Shown in pieces: positions 37,852 to 50,826 of a stretch of 64,000 bases of DNA. Below the pieces are notes generated by a model, which searched no databases, was not told where the DNA came from, and saw only the letters and a program-made list of their open reading frames with translations. The position numbers were made by a program, and so were the translations under genes. The number at the start of each line of letters is the position of its first letter. Within the stretch, counting starts at the first letter, position 1. The stretch is from Stercorarius parasiticus (taxonomy: Eukaryota; Chordata; Aves; Charadriiformes; Stercorariidae): assembly GCA_013396915.1 (NCBI GenBank), contig VWZL01001361.1:1386740-1450739 (forward strand), given 5' to 3'.

Positions 37852-40800
37852 TTCTTTGCACTCTTCTGGCCATAAAATGGTGTTAAACTGCATATTTTCA
37901 CCTGTGATTTGACCTGTCCCCCCAGATTTCCACTGTAATGCAAGATTTTTGGATTCCATGCTTCCTTAAAAGTGTTGTTGATAACAGTCTAAGCAGAAAT
38001 TACCTGTATGAAAGAGCATTATTTATTAAGACAGACATCTATTATTGCTGTGTGTTTTCCTCCCTTAATGCTGGGCAGGATGAGGGAATGAAATGCCAGG
38101 GAGGGAAGTGTGCTGTTTAAGCTAACTTAAATAGCACATATGAATTCTATACTTCAAGGGTTTTAAGTTAAAGCATAGAATTTATTCATATGCCAATATG
38201 AATAAGTATATGGATTAGCCATGAATACAGTCAGTCTTGACATTAGGGGAAGGCTCAAACTGTAAGGGGGTTTTGAGATCAGGCTTTCAACGGGTGTGAG
38301 ACAAGCAAAAAATAATATTCTTTCATCAGTATCATAGAGTTGTATGCAGAGGGGGTACTGGTAGTGCGGAAATGGACTTGGTGACTCAAGAGGTGCCTCC
38401 CAGCCCTGTGTGCTTCCTACCTGTGTGTGATCCCATTGGGAGCTTTGCAGTGTCACTCAAAGGCAGGCGTTTGTGTTGGAGGGTGTTGCTGGAGGGCAGT
38501 AGGACCAGTGTGTTGGGAAGGTGAGCAAGGAAAGTCATCTGGACAGGCAAGGAATGGAGAGACAGAGCTCAGCGGGGAGGCAGGACATGATATCTGTCTA
38601 TGTGGCTTGTGTTTCACCAGCGAGTCCTGCCACTCAGATCTCATGAACATCTTTTCTCAGTCTCCAGAGAGACTCCTGAAAAACAAACAAGATTTAAGCT
38701 TTTGTTCCTGACGCCTTTGAGAGAATGCGGGCATGCTGTCCAAGTGATCATTGCTAAAAACCAAGGGAGATACACTTTAAGCTTCCTTTTGACTAAAAGA
38801 GCCAAACCCCAAATTCTTACTTTGGAAGGATTAGGGGTTTCATTACGAAGGTTTCAAAGACCATGACTGACTAAATGTCCTTGAGAAAACTGAAGGCTGC
38901 ACCAGTACAAAGTAACAGGAGTAAAAATCAGTCAAGGGGTGGGGGGGGGGAAGCAAACTTCGGTTTGACAACACAGAGCAATGGAAGCTGCTGGGAGCTG
39001 CAGGAAGTTCAGTGCTAACGAACATAAGGTCTGGCACTCAAGAGAGAAATTAAACAGCCAGTGGACAGCAGGAAAGGTTAAGTAGCAGAGACTCAGCCTA
39101 GAGCACTGAGTTTATTACCCGGAGCGTCTTTGCTGAAAACACCATGCCACAGTGGTGGTGTGAAGGGAACACAACAAATTTCCCCTCTGGGCTGGTGCTT
39201 TTGCTGCTCCTTCTTGGGACTCCCTCGTTCAGGCAGATGCTGTGGCGGGGAAGGATGGTGCCAGGGGGACCTGAGGCTCTGCAGCGTGGGGATGCAGGGA
39301 CAGAGCTGTGCCAGCCGCAGCTCCTACAGCAGCTGTGACTTGTGTTGGTGATCAGGAGGGTGGCGCAAAGCCTTTTCTTGCACTGCGATTTCTGTGAGGT
39401 GGTGTGGAAGGGGGCCGTTTGACTGCCTGTGTGGTGTGAAACAAGAATGATAATTTTATCAGGGAGACATGGGGGAAAGGACCCATCTAAAGAGAACACC
39501 CAAAAAGAGCCACTTCTTTACTCCATCTTCTGTTACTGGCTGTGATCTGTCTTGTGTGCATGTGGCAGTGGTGCAGTTTATATACTTACAGAGAAAGTCC
39601 ATGCCATTAATTTGGCCCACCTGAGTCATGACAGTGGAAGGAAATAGGGGAGTACTTGCCTCAGACCCTTTGATACATACAAACTGCAAGGACACTGCTT
39701 TTCAGAGCATGCACAACAGGAACAGGTCAGCCCCATCAACAAGGGCTCCCTCACACAGAGAAACAGGCATATTGGCCAGCTAAGGGAGTCCTGTGGTTTC
39801 CTAAGCAGTCCCTGCTCCAAGTCCGTTGGTGTGACTGGTTTGCTGGCATGAAGCAATGAGGGCATGAAGATGCCCCCAAGACAGGGGGAGTTTCACCTCT
39901 CATTTCAACAAGGCCAAGATTTTTCCCTTTAGATCCATCTGGTTCAGTGGTTTCTCCACCACACTCTCTGGTGGATTTTTTTTTTTTTTTTTTCAGTGGG
40001 GAAGTGTTTGTAATTCCTTGTCTTGGCGTGTGAGGGAGTGAGGGAGTGAGGGCTGCAGCTGCCAGCCAAGCTCTGAGCTTATCTCTGCCACCAGCCTGTG
40101 CTGCAGGACGGTGTGATCCTCCAGAGCTGCCTTCAGCTTTCCTGAGCTGTGCCAGCTTCACCCTGCAAGAAGGAAGGGAAGAGGGTGTTTGGAGGGACAC
40201 AGGGAGCCCCCTTCTCTTGTGAGGGTTAAGGCTGAGCTCCTGCACTGGTGCCAGAATTTAGGTGGGAACCACTGGCGGGGACAGTAAGTTGGGCTGAAAT
40301 CCTGACAGACCGCTGGCAGACTCTCCCTTTAGTACTGTGGTAGGGGCCGAGCTGCACGCTGAGACTGCGAGCGAGCTTCCCTCCAGTGCTTTTCGGAATC
40401 TGGTTTGGCTTCTGACAAAGCTGGGCAGAGGAGATGGGGTGCACACGGGTGTCTGCATTGCAGGCCCCCACATTCCTGCTGGCATCTCCGGTGTTGGACA
40501 AATGCTGGAGCTTCTGCCCATGACCTCAAGTGCTCTTTGGGTTTCCTCCCTAAAGCACGTGTTGCCCAGCGGTAGGCAGTGATGCTTCATGTACTCGGTC
40601 TGTGATGTGCTCTGGGAGCTGTGGCGGCAAAAGAAGCGAGAGACCCATGTTGTTATTAAGCAGGTTTGTGTGCTGATAGATAGCATGATACCCTCTGCAT
40701 TTTGCACTGTGTTTCCTTAAGGCTGTCGCAGCCCGCTAGGGAGCAGCTTTGTTTTCTGCTGGACTGGTTGGCGGCCCCAGCGGGTCGCTGCTGGCCCCAA

Positions 40801-43260
40801 AGCAGAGGGTTTTGTGCCAGGACCTCACAGCATACCTAGCGGGTGCAGGTTTGCTGTCTGGCAGAGTGGCAGCCCTCTCTCTGGGCTGGGAGGCAGCTCC
40901 TCCTCCCCTGCGGTACGCCCGCAGCTGTTTCGAGGAAAGCCTGCGAGCCAGGAACGCGTAAAGATGCTGGCGTCTGCGCACTCAGGGCCTTTCATCTCTG
41001 AAATGCAGCCTGGCCAGGCCACAGGGCAGAAAGCAAAACATCCTGGGAAGAGCTCAAGAAGTATTAGAGAATAGTTCGTGCTTTTGGAGGTGGTTCAAGC
41101 AGTGATCCCTCTTCTAGGAATGCCGGCTGTGGGAGGAGTGGAGAGTCTCAGGGTCACTAGCTGGGCTTGGACCCCTCTCCTGCTAGCCCAGGACAGTACT
41201 GAAGTTCATAGCAAGTCCCTAACGCCTTGTCACTGTCTCCAGAGCAGTGAGAAAAGAAAGATGGATAAGTGCTTGGGTCGTCATCATTGCATCTATGTGG
41301 CACTGGTTGCCTGCCCTTACTGGTCTGCGCTCGGATAGGCTACCAAAGTTCAAAATTCCCATTTAAGGTGATGGCAGTGATGCAGTCCTTTACTTCTCTG
41401 CAAGTTGGGTCACCAACAACGAGTCTCTTGAAATGACCCTTCAGGGAACGAGAGAGCTGTGAAGAAGACCCAGGTGCCCTGCTCACCAGCCGCAGGCAGT
41501 ACCATGTTGTCTTTGTATGAGTCCTGGGCACACTCTGCTTCTCCAGGTAAGCCTGAGCATCTCCATGCCACTCTGTAGTGTGGATATCGGCCTCCCATTT
41601 GAGCTTCTGTGCACAAATCTCCTGACAGCCATTAGCTCGCCAGCTGGGTTTGGCTGGTGCCAGCAGAGGGGTTGATGTTCTCCTCTGCTGAGAACGGTGC
41701 GTCTCAGCCGAGAAGCAGGCACAATCTCCTTTGGGGTCTGAGGGATGGGAAGTGATGGGTCAGGACTGAGCATTTCAGAGGGGATCAGAGCAGAGCAGGG
41801 ATGGAGAATGGTGTTTGCAGCCCCGGTACAATTCAGACTGGGAGCTGCCTCATTAAATCAGTGCTGTTTGCTTTGCTGGAGTTACTCAGAGGAGAGGGTG
41901 CTTTCCCTGAAGCAGCATCTATCTGGGTTATCGTAACCACCAAATGGAGCTGCATCTTTATTTTTCTGTTTGTTTGTTTTTTAAAGTCAAGCCATGGGAG
42001 TCAGCATTAACAGTCTTCCCAGCTAGACAGGAAAAAATGCCATGATTGCAGAGAGAGGGGGAGAGAGATGTCTGCAACAGTTCTTCGTTATTTCCAGACA
42101 TGGTCACAAAGAGCCAGATGGAAGGAGATGAAAGAATGAGAAGAATAGGTTGCTTTAGACACAAAATAACGATGTTTTAGGAATAAAGCCATGGGAATAA
42201 TTTTTTTTTGTTGTTGTTTCAATTCCCCTAGCTGAATCAGAGAGTCAAACCAAAATTCCATTTCAGGTCAGCTGAAATTCATTTTTTATTCTCAACAGAA
42301 AAAAAGAACAGACCAAACAAAAAGTTGCAAAGCTTATCGAAACATGTTTTTATTTTGCTGTCTTTGACCTTTAAGTTTGCACAAAACACTTCATGAAATA
42401 TATTTCAAAATAAAAACCAGAAAATAGTTCATTTCATCTTAGAAATAATTTTGGAATCAAAGCTATTCCCGGAACTAGGCACAAATTTCCAAATAGTTTT
42501 GGTCAACCTCAAATTGCATTTTCCAGTGAATTAGCTCTCCGTCTGAAAAATGTTACCCAGCCTTATTTAGGAATTCTAGGCAATCAATAATCACTTCTCT
42601 TGTTTCTTAATCACAGAATTGCCTTCAGGCTGCAGATGCTGGTGAGCGAGTGCTGTCAGCCTGTCGCAGAGGCCATAGGGTGATAAGGGAAGCTCTGCTC
42701 TGGGAGAAGCGGTGGTGACTGAACCTGCTTCCCTGAGACTACATGCGTGGGTATGGGGTGTGCCACTTCTCATGGGCACAGCAGAGGTTATTCACTGCTC
42801 AATTATGTTTACCTTTCATTTTATATACTGCTCCGCTGCTGTGACGGGTAATGTATTTGTAACGGATATGTCATGAGAACAACAGATTGTAAGCTAGCAG
42901 CTCGGGGGGGTGTTGGGGAAATACCATCCGTCTTCCTCACTGGTAGCCCACACAGCATAGTTTATCTCCTGTTCCCCTTCTGTTTATGCTGGGTTAAATC
43001 AGGGATGAGATGGGGGGGACCCACGAGGATGCACCGGTGTAAGCACAAGCAGCTTGCCTGAAAAAAAAGCCTCAGTGTTTGGCCAAGCATCTTGAGCGAG
43101 AGCGGGTTCAGCATGAGCTGCAGGGAGCAGTGCAGGGGCAAAGGGGCTGCGGGCGGCTGTGGCACTGATAGCCCGGGGTGATACCCATCCTTGGGACATC
43201 CATGGGAAGGCTGAAAGCTTCTGAATTAGGAAGTTTTCTTCTTTCCTTCCAGCTGTGGCG

Positions 43261-43274
43261 GTTACCATAGTAAC
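43261..43274. promoter_or_regulatory. X-box (RFX-type) consensus match
   Basis: GTTACCATAGTAAC fits the RFX X-box GTNRCC-N2-RGYAAC at every position. By my estimate such a strict match is expected about 0.1 times per 64 kb of random DNA. Function is not shown by sequence alone. Confidence 0.5.
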
Positions 43275-45629
43275 TGGATTTTATAGCATATTTCATAGCG
43301 ATGCTACCAGTTTTCTCAGAGCCTTCTTGCCTTATCAGAGCTTTCTCTTGGCTGGCTCAGTAAAGAGGTCAGCCATTAAGGGCAAGTCAGACAAACTTAG
43401 AGCACTTTCCCTATAGCAGAGGGAAGCCTCTTCAGGATAGGCGTGAAATGGTGTTAACTCTGCACAGGGACGGTTTCAGGCGGTGGTGCCTGGGCTGGAG
43501 GCTTTCTGGGGTATAACAGGGGCAGCAGGAGTTGAAAAGAAGTACCTGGTTGTAACTCAGGGGTGACAGTTCTCCTTGCACTGGGTCCCGGATGGCCCAA
43601 CACTGCTACTCTGTGGTCCTGATGTGGGGCTGCGGGGTGACTGCCTTTGCAGTTTAATGGGATTTGCTTGTTGCTGATGCGATGTTTGTGAGAGCAGGGA
43701 AAAACACATGCACATCTCTCCCTGTAGTTTGTATGCTTCTGCAGCCCTCCCCATATTCCTCTCACAGCAAGGATTTTCACTTAGTTTTTACAGCAGTGTT
43801 TTTCCTCTCCTCTTTCCAATACAAATGAGTAGGCACGCACACCCTTCTGCCAGTTGTGAGGTCTTTGATAGTAAAAGCTGAGGTTACAAGAACCTAGAGA
43901 GCTTTCTTTGCATCTGCCCACCTCCTGAAATCGTACTTTGCATTTTGAAGGTTGTAATGTGACAAAGCTTTGCCAGACTTGCCTTCAGCCCCATCTGGCT
44001 GCAGGGACACGGTTTAACCTTTGATGGAGCTGTGCCTTTTGGCAGATGTACCATTGATAAGCAGTGTCCAGGTTAGTTCCCTAGTCTTCCCAAAGTTATC
44101 CCCTTTTGCAGATTTGTTTTATCTGGCTTGTGTTTTCAGATTTTCCCATTAGCCTGATAACTATTCCCGACTGTATGGTTTCAGGAAGGGGATGCTCTGT
44201 CAAGACCACTGGACAAAAAAAGTTGTCTAGTCAAAATAATGCCTAATAATGGGGTTTATTCTGACCCTTCCTCACTGTTCCCACTGTGTAAAGGGGATCT
44301 CAGGACTTTCCATGTGGTAAAGAAGCTTCAAAAGAGAGAAATGACTGTGGCAGAGAGCACTGTCCCCTGGGGTTTTGCTCTTGCAGGGCCGTCTCCAGCA
44401 GAGCCATTGAGTGGAGCAGCCCTGAAGCTGCTCTGCATTAACAAGGAGCTGAGCAAGTCCTTGACCAAGGCTAGAAGATGGGAAGTGCAAAACCGGCTCA
44501 TGTCCAATTCTGTTCTCACTCTCCCTCCCACACTGGGGCTGATTCAGTGCTTCCCTCCAATCACACAGTGATTTCCATTGCTTTTTTGCAATGTGCTGTG
44601 GTAGAAAGTGGGTAAAGAAGGACCAAGGCGCAGAGCTGGGAAGAGGGATGATCAAATCCATTGCATTAGTGATTGGAAGAAAACTACTGAGGTCTCTTGT
44701 GCAAGAAGCCAGAGGCTGCTGGTAAACCTCAGCATTTCCTGCACTCCGTGTTCCTCTTGTATATCCAGTTACTGGAAGTGCTGAGGAGATGCCATAGGGT
44801 TGTAAATCGTAACTTGCCTCCAACTGCTCAGCTTGCTCTCTTCCCTTCCCTTCATTGGAGCCAGGTGATGGCTGAGAAATTTGGATCCCGTTCAGAAATA
44901 AATCATCCCAGCTGGCTGGAAAAAGAGGCAACAAAACTTACTGGCAGGACCAGTAAAATCTGCAGGGCTTCTGAGTGTGGGAAATTAGCAGGATGAAGGA
45001 TGGAAAAAGAGGGACTGCCATGACACAGAAAGGTCTGTGGGAATTAGGGGCTGAAAGGGAACAGTTGAGGTTGTATATGGCACAAACAGCATCAAATTGG
45101 GTAGTGAGGCAGGGGACTGCTGCACGAGTGCACCCCAAAGTGGGGAAGATGATCTCAGGGCTCTGGTGCTGGACTCCATGGTGCTTGGAGAGGAAGAGGG
45201 GTCGTGGAGTCTGTGGTCCATAGCTCTGCTCGGGTCTGGAGGCTGGGACAGTGCTCCACCTCTGCCTGCCTGACCCAAGGAAGAACTCTTCCTCATCCTC
45301 CTCCTTCACACCCTTCTATCAGCAAGGGCTTCCTCTGACTAAGGTGCTGTGACTTGTCTCATGTGCTGCCTGCGTACAGAACAGCCCTGCCTGTTGAAAT
45401 TCAGGAATCGGTGCTGGTCATGTTTTTATTTTTAAGTTTTAAACAAAACAGGATGGAGAATTGCGGTTCCCAGAAGTCCAACCATGGCAAAACAGAGCCT
45501 GGCTTGGGGCATTCGAGGTCTGGGAAGGATGGTCATATCCCAACAGGGAGTATGACTTGTGTGTTAGACTGTGAAGTGGTCTGGCCCCGAACCAGGGAGC
45601 AAAGGGAGCTGAGCTGCTGCCTTCTGGTA

Positions 45630-45710
45630 GTTCTTGAGCAAATCCCCTCCCTTGTGCCTTTCTTTTTCAATCTGTCACATGAGGAGGATGATACCAATTT
45701 CATCCCGCAG
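45630..45710 (+). repeat. MIR-type SINE relic
   Basis: TTCTTGAGCAAATCCCCTCCC, TTGTGCCTTTC and CAATCTGTCACATGAGGAGGATGATACC match the order and spacing of the MIR core and 3' part. The copy is diverged and inert. Confidence 0.7.
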
Positions 45711-48194
45711 GTCCCGTGGGACCAGCTTCATTTAGGACCTTTCAAGTGCACTGAAATCCTTTCCCTGTTGCACGAGGGTTATTTTCTTACGCAAATATGA
45801 AGTGATTAACTGGATTCCTCCCCTGAGAACCTCGGTGCAGCAGCAGTACCTCTCCTGTGGGACTGACTCTGCCCTGCTCACAGCTGAAGCCTCTCCAGCT
45901 GGCTTGGCCTGTGCAGACCAGTCTCTGATCTCCTGCCTTTGCTTGGAGCCAGCACTAGCAAAAAGGTTTGTGGTGGCTGCAGAGGAGCTGACAGTGATGC
46001 TGCAGGAGGGAATGCAGCCCGTTTCTTCCAGAAGCGCCGCAGGGATGGGTAGAGGGAAGAGAGCTAAGAGACAGCGCAGTTTTGGGCCGTTACATTTTTG
46101 AGGCTGTGAGAGCGAGGAGGGTTTTAGGGTGAGCGGCAGAATCAGGCTGCAGCAGGGAGAGCGCTGCCAGACGCGAGCTCCCTTCCTTCTAGCAGCCATT
46201 TTCCAGACTTGTTTGCTTTGGAGATTTCCTCTTCCCCAGACTCTCATGTCATTGTTCCCCTTATGGGGCCCCACCGGTCATTGCCTTGTGGTGGAAAATA
46301 TGAGGTTGTGGGGGCCAAAGCACAGACATTCCTTACAGTTTAAAAGGGAAAACAGAGTCCTCACGCAGTGGATCCCCGAGAGAGGTGTGCCTGGCTCTGT
46401 AGCTGTTAGTAGTATCATGCTGTAAGAGAAATCAGCTGTTTGGCAGAGGCCTTTCTCTCTTGATGAGGTGGGGAGAAAAGCCTCCTTCCTCCCAATTCCT
46501 GCTTCCCTTTCCTTGCAGGCACCAGCTCCTGCCTGCTTTCCGTGGGACATGAGAAAGCCATGCCTGCTGTGTTATAGCTGCGGTCCCTCTCAAGGGGCCA
46601 GGCCATATACCCACTTGTGTCAGTGGGGAGGTAGAGCTCTCTATATCCGCCCCACCAATCTCTGCTAGGCAATACTGCCCAGGTAGTCTTTTTTGTAGCA
46701 GTAGTAGCGTCAGACGTCTTCATCTCCCTGACAGGCACGGACAAATACCCACAGGCAGGCTGCCATGGGCAATGTTGTTTTTCCACGGCCTCATGCAGAG
46801 GTCACTGACCTGATGGGCCCCCTCTCATCCCAGAGGTCAGCCAGAGCCTCACTGCTCTCCCACTCAGCGCTCTGATATGACGGACACAGCCGGTTCATGG
46901 ATCACAGACTGGGCAGCCAGCAAGGCAGGAAAGGTCACACACAAATGGGTGAGATACAGCTTTTGGAGAGAGGGAACCTCCTCTGAGCTCTGGGAGTTGC
47001 AGGTCCCTTCCTCTCTTGCCTGTTTGTCTCTGAATCCAGGTTTTCTGAGAACACACCCCGATTCCCAGCATGGGCAGAGATGTACGTTCTGGCTTGTTTC
47101 CGATTAGCAAAAGCCAGCTGCCATTAAATATTCATCTATAAAGCATTCAGAAGCCTTTAAGGGGTTGCATTTTGTTGTGTGATGTATTTAGTGAGCCAGT
47201 CCTGGATGTCAGCTGAGAAGAGGAAGAGATACAGGAGGAGATTTGGGAAGGGGGATGGTGACTGGGAACTGGGCTGGGGCACGTGCTCCTCTGTGGCAGG
47301 CGTCCTGCTGGGAGAGCAGCAGCTCCCAGCACTGTGTCCAGGTGGTGGTTCGCAGCCCTGGATTGCAGCTGACTGAAATACCTCAGTGGTGGAAGCTCCA
47401 AGGGATGGATGAAAGCAGCAGAGAGATGGGCTCTGTCCTGCGACGCATGGAAAACGTTGGGGAGGAGGGAGCACGAGGGTCAGCATGGGGGACACTGCAG
47501 GGGGTCCGGGGTGAAGATGTGCCTCCAGGGCTGCGAGCAGCAGTGGTGCTGAGTCTGCTGAGACATGAGACTGACCGATGGTGTTTCGTGGGGCTCTGCA
47601 AAGGAATTGCAGCCTGGTTCCCTAAGGAAGCAAAGCTATGTCAGCAGGCTGTCTGTGCCTGCCTGTCTCTCACCTCCAGTGAGTCTTGAATCTATCAGCC
47701 TGTTTCCGCCACAGCTGATAAAGCGGTGGAGGCCTCTGAGATAATGGGATCCAGCTGGTTTTGTGACTCTAGGTGACTGGCTTAATGAGAGGGGCTTGCA
47801 AAGACCCCCCCGAGGAAGGAGTCCATACGCTGCCCTGTAACTAGCTGACAGACAGGCCGTGCAGAGAGAGCTGTTGGAAACTGGACTTCATTAGTTCTGC
47901 TGCTCACAGGACGGCTTTAGGATTTGGGGGAGGAGGAATCCTGAAGTTTTAATGGCACTGGACCCCTTTGCATCCAGCGCAGACCTCATGCTGACACCCT
48001 TCAAATAGGATGTTGTTAGGATTGGAAACATTGTCAAATGTGTCTGGTCGCAGTGCCCTGGGGAATCAAGCACTAGTCCAGACTTCGCCTTACAAACATC
48101 TTTTCTTTTCCTTTTTAACTAACTAACTTGAGGACAGCCTGTTTTCGAGCCTTCTGAGCTGCCTATCAGACACCTTTGCTGGTCTGAGCCGCAG

Positions 48195-48337
48195 GACATG
48201 GAGTCTCCTTCTCTGGGGATGTTCAAAACCCACCTGGATGCATTCCTGTCCAGTCTGCTCCAGGTGAACCTGCTTTGGCAGGGGTGTTGGACTAGATGAT
48301 CTCCAAAGGTCCCTTCCAACCCCTACCACTCTATGAC
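48195..48337 (+). mobile_element. CR1 LINE 3' fragment
   Basis: The + strand carries GGAGTCTCCTTCTCTGGGGA, TTCAAAACCCACCTGGATGC, GTGTTGGACTAGATGATCTCC, AAAGGTCCCTTCCAACCCC and CACTCTATGAC, the ordered hallmarks of a CR1 3' end. The copy is about 140 bp, 5'-truncated and non-coding. Some sequence to the left (from about 48120) may also belong to it. Confidence 0.9.
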
Positions 48338-49259
48338 ATGTACCATGTGCCTCCCAGAGGCAAGGAAGGCGGGGGAGTGGCTCCAGAGGGTGCCACTTTG
48401 GGACTGGATAACACCAGACCTGAGGAATGGTGCAGCTCGGTCTTGATGTGACCCTGCACCAGTGGGTTCAGCAACCTCTGATGGCAGGTTTCCTTCCAGG
48501 ATAGAGGATATGGGTCACTCCATAGCCCGCTGTGTCATCCTAATAGTGATGATGTCCTGGGAGGCAGGTTTTATCAGAGAGCTGAACTGGAAATCAGACA
48601 TGGTTCAGTCCGCACACACTGGGCTTATCTCCGTCTTATCTTTGACAGCTGAAAATCAAACCTTCCAAGTCGGACTTAAAGGTAGTTTGTGTGGGGTTTC
48701 TTTTAGAGTTTTCAGATGTCCCGAGGAAATAGCCCTAAGGAAGAAAATTGCAATGTTCGCCTTATCTATTTATGGCAAACCCAACATCAGGGGTGCCAGC
48801 TTGTTTCACGCTAGTCTGCTTGGTTTATTCCGCTGCCAAATTTCCGCCCCGTCACACCAGCGTGTTAGAGGATCCAGGGAGCTGCCGCAGGAATTAGGTC
48901 AGGTTTGCGGGGAGGGACGGGCACTTTGCTTGTTGGTCACAAACTGGAACAAGGGGAGAAACGTGCTGTCAGAGCCATCGGCACAAATGGCCGGAGGTGA
49001 CAGGCTGCCTGCCCGTGCGTGCCCTCCAGCCAACGTGGGATCTGCTCTCCCTGGACCTCTGTGGGAGGGCTCACTGCCCAGAGAGCTGTTTTGCCTGGAG
49101 GCGCACTTGGGTAATAGGATGAAAATGCACAAGCCAAATGTTTTTTCAGTGCCATCGCTGTACAGGAGTTGCTGAGTTTTCCTGACCCACCTGAGCTGTT
49201 TTGCTGTCCAGCTCCCTCTTTTTTGATATCACAGCACAACGCAGCGCTTCTCCCAGCCC

Positions 49260-49362
49260 CACAGCAGGAGAGGAGAGAGATTTGGGAGTCAGGAGGCATG
49301 GTTGCTCGTCTCAACTTTCTGTATCCTTGACCAAGTGCCTTGTGTCTCCAAATCTTTCTGTG
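49260..49362 (+). repeat. MIR-type SINE relic
   Basis: GAGATTTGGGAGTCAGGAGGC followed by CCTTGACCAAGTGCCTTGTGTC and CAAATCTTTCTG resembles the MIR B-box side and core. Moderately diverged. Confidence 0.55.
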
Positions 49363-50812
49363 TTGAGAAGAAACCATTGCCAAGACAACAGCTGAATGAA
49401 GCGCTAGGTTTCGTGGGTGGATGTTGAGCTGGTTTAGAAATCAAGCAGGCAGCACTGTTTACAGGTGGCACCTCGGCATGTTTGGAGACCCCTTATATCC
49501 CTACTCCTGTGTCAGTCGTGGCAGGGAACAGGTAAAAGGGACGTGGACGGGAAGACATAGGGAGGACTGGTTGAAATATGTAGCTGCAAAGGTGGTTCCT
49601 CCCTGTCTGCATGGAGGGAGCTTATTGTGAATTGTACTGGTTATATATGAAAACTTCCTCCCAGCTTTTGCTGCTGCCTTTCCTCAGGTGTGAGAATCGG
49701 TGCAAGTCTTGCAACGCCAGACATCATTTTGTTGCCCTTTAATTTTGCCTTATCTGTGTAGTACTCAAGTTTGTGTAATACATGGGTTTGCCCCCGCAGA
49801 GGAACTTTCAGTGCTACAGCTCTAGAGCACTTGGATTTCCTTGCACATCAGGCAGGGCAAAAATGCAAAGCCTTGATTTTACAGCAAACAGCACAGAGCA
49901 TTATGTGAGGGGTCCAGTCATTTTATGGATTTCCACAAACCGATGCCAAAAGAGGAAAAAGACCTACAGTCTGCTGATAGCAGAAAAGCTTTTTACTCGT
50001 GTCAGTAGGAGCAGGACGGCAGGTAGTATTTCTCCAGTGCAGCGTGGGCTGCTGAGAAAAAGACTTTTGAGATCTCCAAGTGGAGATTTTGTATGGAAGG
50101 ATGTGCAGAAAGCAAAAAACAATCTGAAGTGTTGTTTTCGAGCACCTTAGCTTCCCACCTTGTAGCAGGGTGGTCTCTCTGCTCATTTCCCAGGGCACAC
50201 GTAATGGCAGAGGTCCCTGCTGCTCCCTTCGGGCAGTGGGGCACCATGGATGTGCAGCTGCTTGCACAGCTCTTCTCTGCAGGTGGAAGCTCATTCTTCT
50301 TCCTTACAGAGGTGTTTTGTCGCTGAACTGCTAATGGTTTCAGCTTTCACAGGCTGGCTGGGAAAGTCCCCATTTCCACCAGGTGACACCAGGCAGTTGT
50401 GGCTCAGCAGGGGCCAGGGGAGGGAGCAGAGAAGGGAGAGCTGCAGTGAGCAGCTCCCTTGCAAAGCCAAAGAGCCACGATGCCTCTCTTCCTCTGTGCG
50501 TGCAGTCACTTACATATCTTGCTGCAGACACCGTGCTGTTTTCGTGCAGTCCCACCAGCGGGGAGCCGGCACGGCAGCTGACAGGACCTTGGGACCCCCG
50601 TGCAGACCCGCTTGTGGCACCATGTGTTGGGGCGTTGAGACACACTCAGTCCCGGATATCTGGGTGCAGGCAGGGGCTTGGAAATGCTCCCAACACCTGC
50701 GCAGATGCTGTGTTGGGGGTCTGACTCCTCAGCGCCGATTGCTGCTAGAGATGAGAAACACCCCTTCCCAATGCCTAATTTTAGCTCTCCACCTTGAGGC
50801 CCCGCATTTCCG

Positions 50813-50826
50813 GTTGCCATGGTGAT
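50813..50826. promoter_or_regulatory. X-box half-site match
   Basis: GTTGCCATGGTGAT has a perfect left half (GTTGCC) and a right half with two changes from RGYAAC. It is weaker than the match at 43261. Confidence 0.3.

Larger units (their letters stand above)
37852..48194 (+). other. FSTL1: Presumed FSTL1 intron 1, continued
   Basis: No exon was recognised. Contents include G-runs near 38938-38950, a poly-T run near 39969-39989, short GAGGGAGT tandem repeats near 40032-40050, an AT-rich stretch of TTTCA/GAAAT-like words (42180-42560), a strict X-box (43261-43274) and a MIR relic (45630-45710). The longest open frame, 44272-44934 on the minus strand, has no recognisable domain and looks like chance. 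Confidence 0.5.

Noticed and set aside
39967..39990. Poly-T run as a terminator or retrocopy tail
   Set aside because: No gene or retrocopy sequence precedes it on either strand; it is a simple homopolymer run.
44272..44934. Open frame of 220 codons on the minus strand
   Set aside because: No domain, signal or splice structure was recognised. Its length is plausible by chance in a 64-kb intron-rich window.
48462..49175. Open frame of 237 codons on the plus strand
   Set aside because: No recognisable domain; it lies within the presumed FSTL1 intron and starts just after a CR1 fragment. I cannot support a gene without transcript data.
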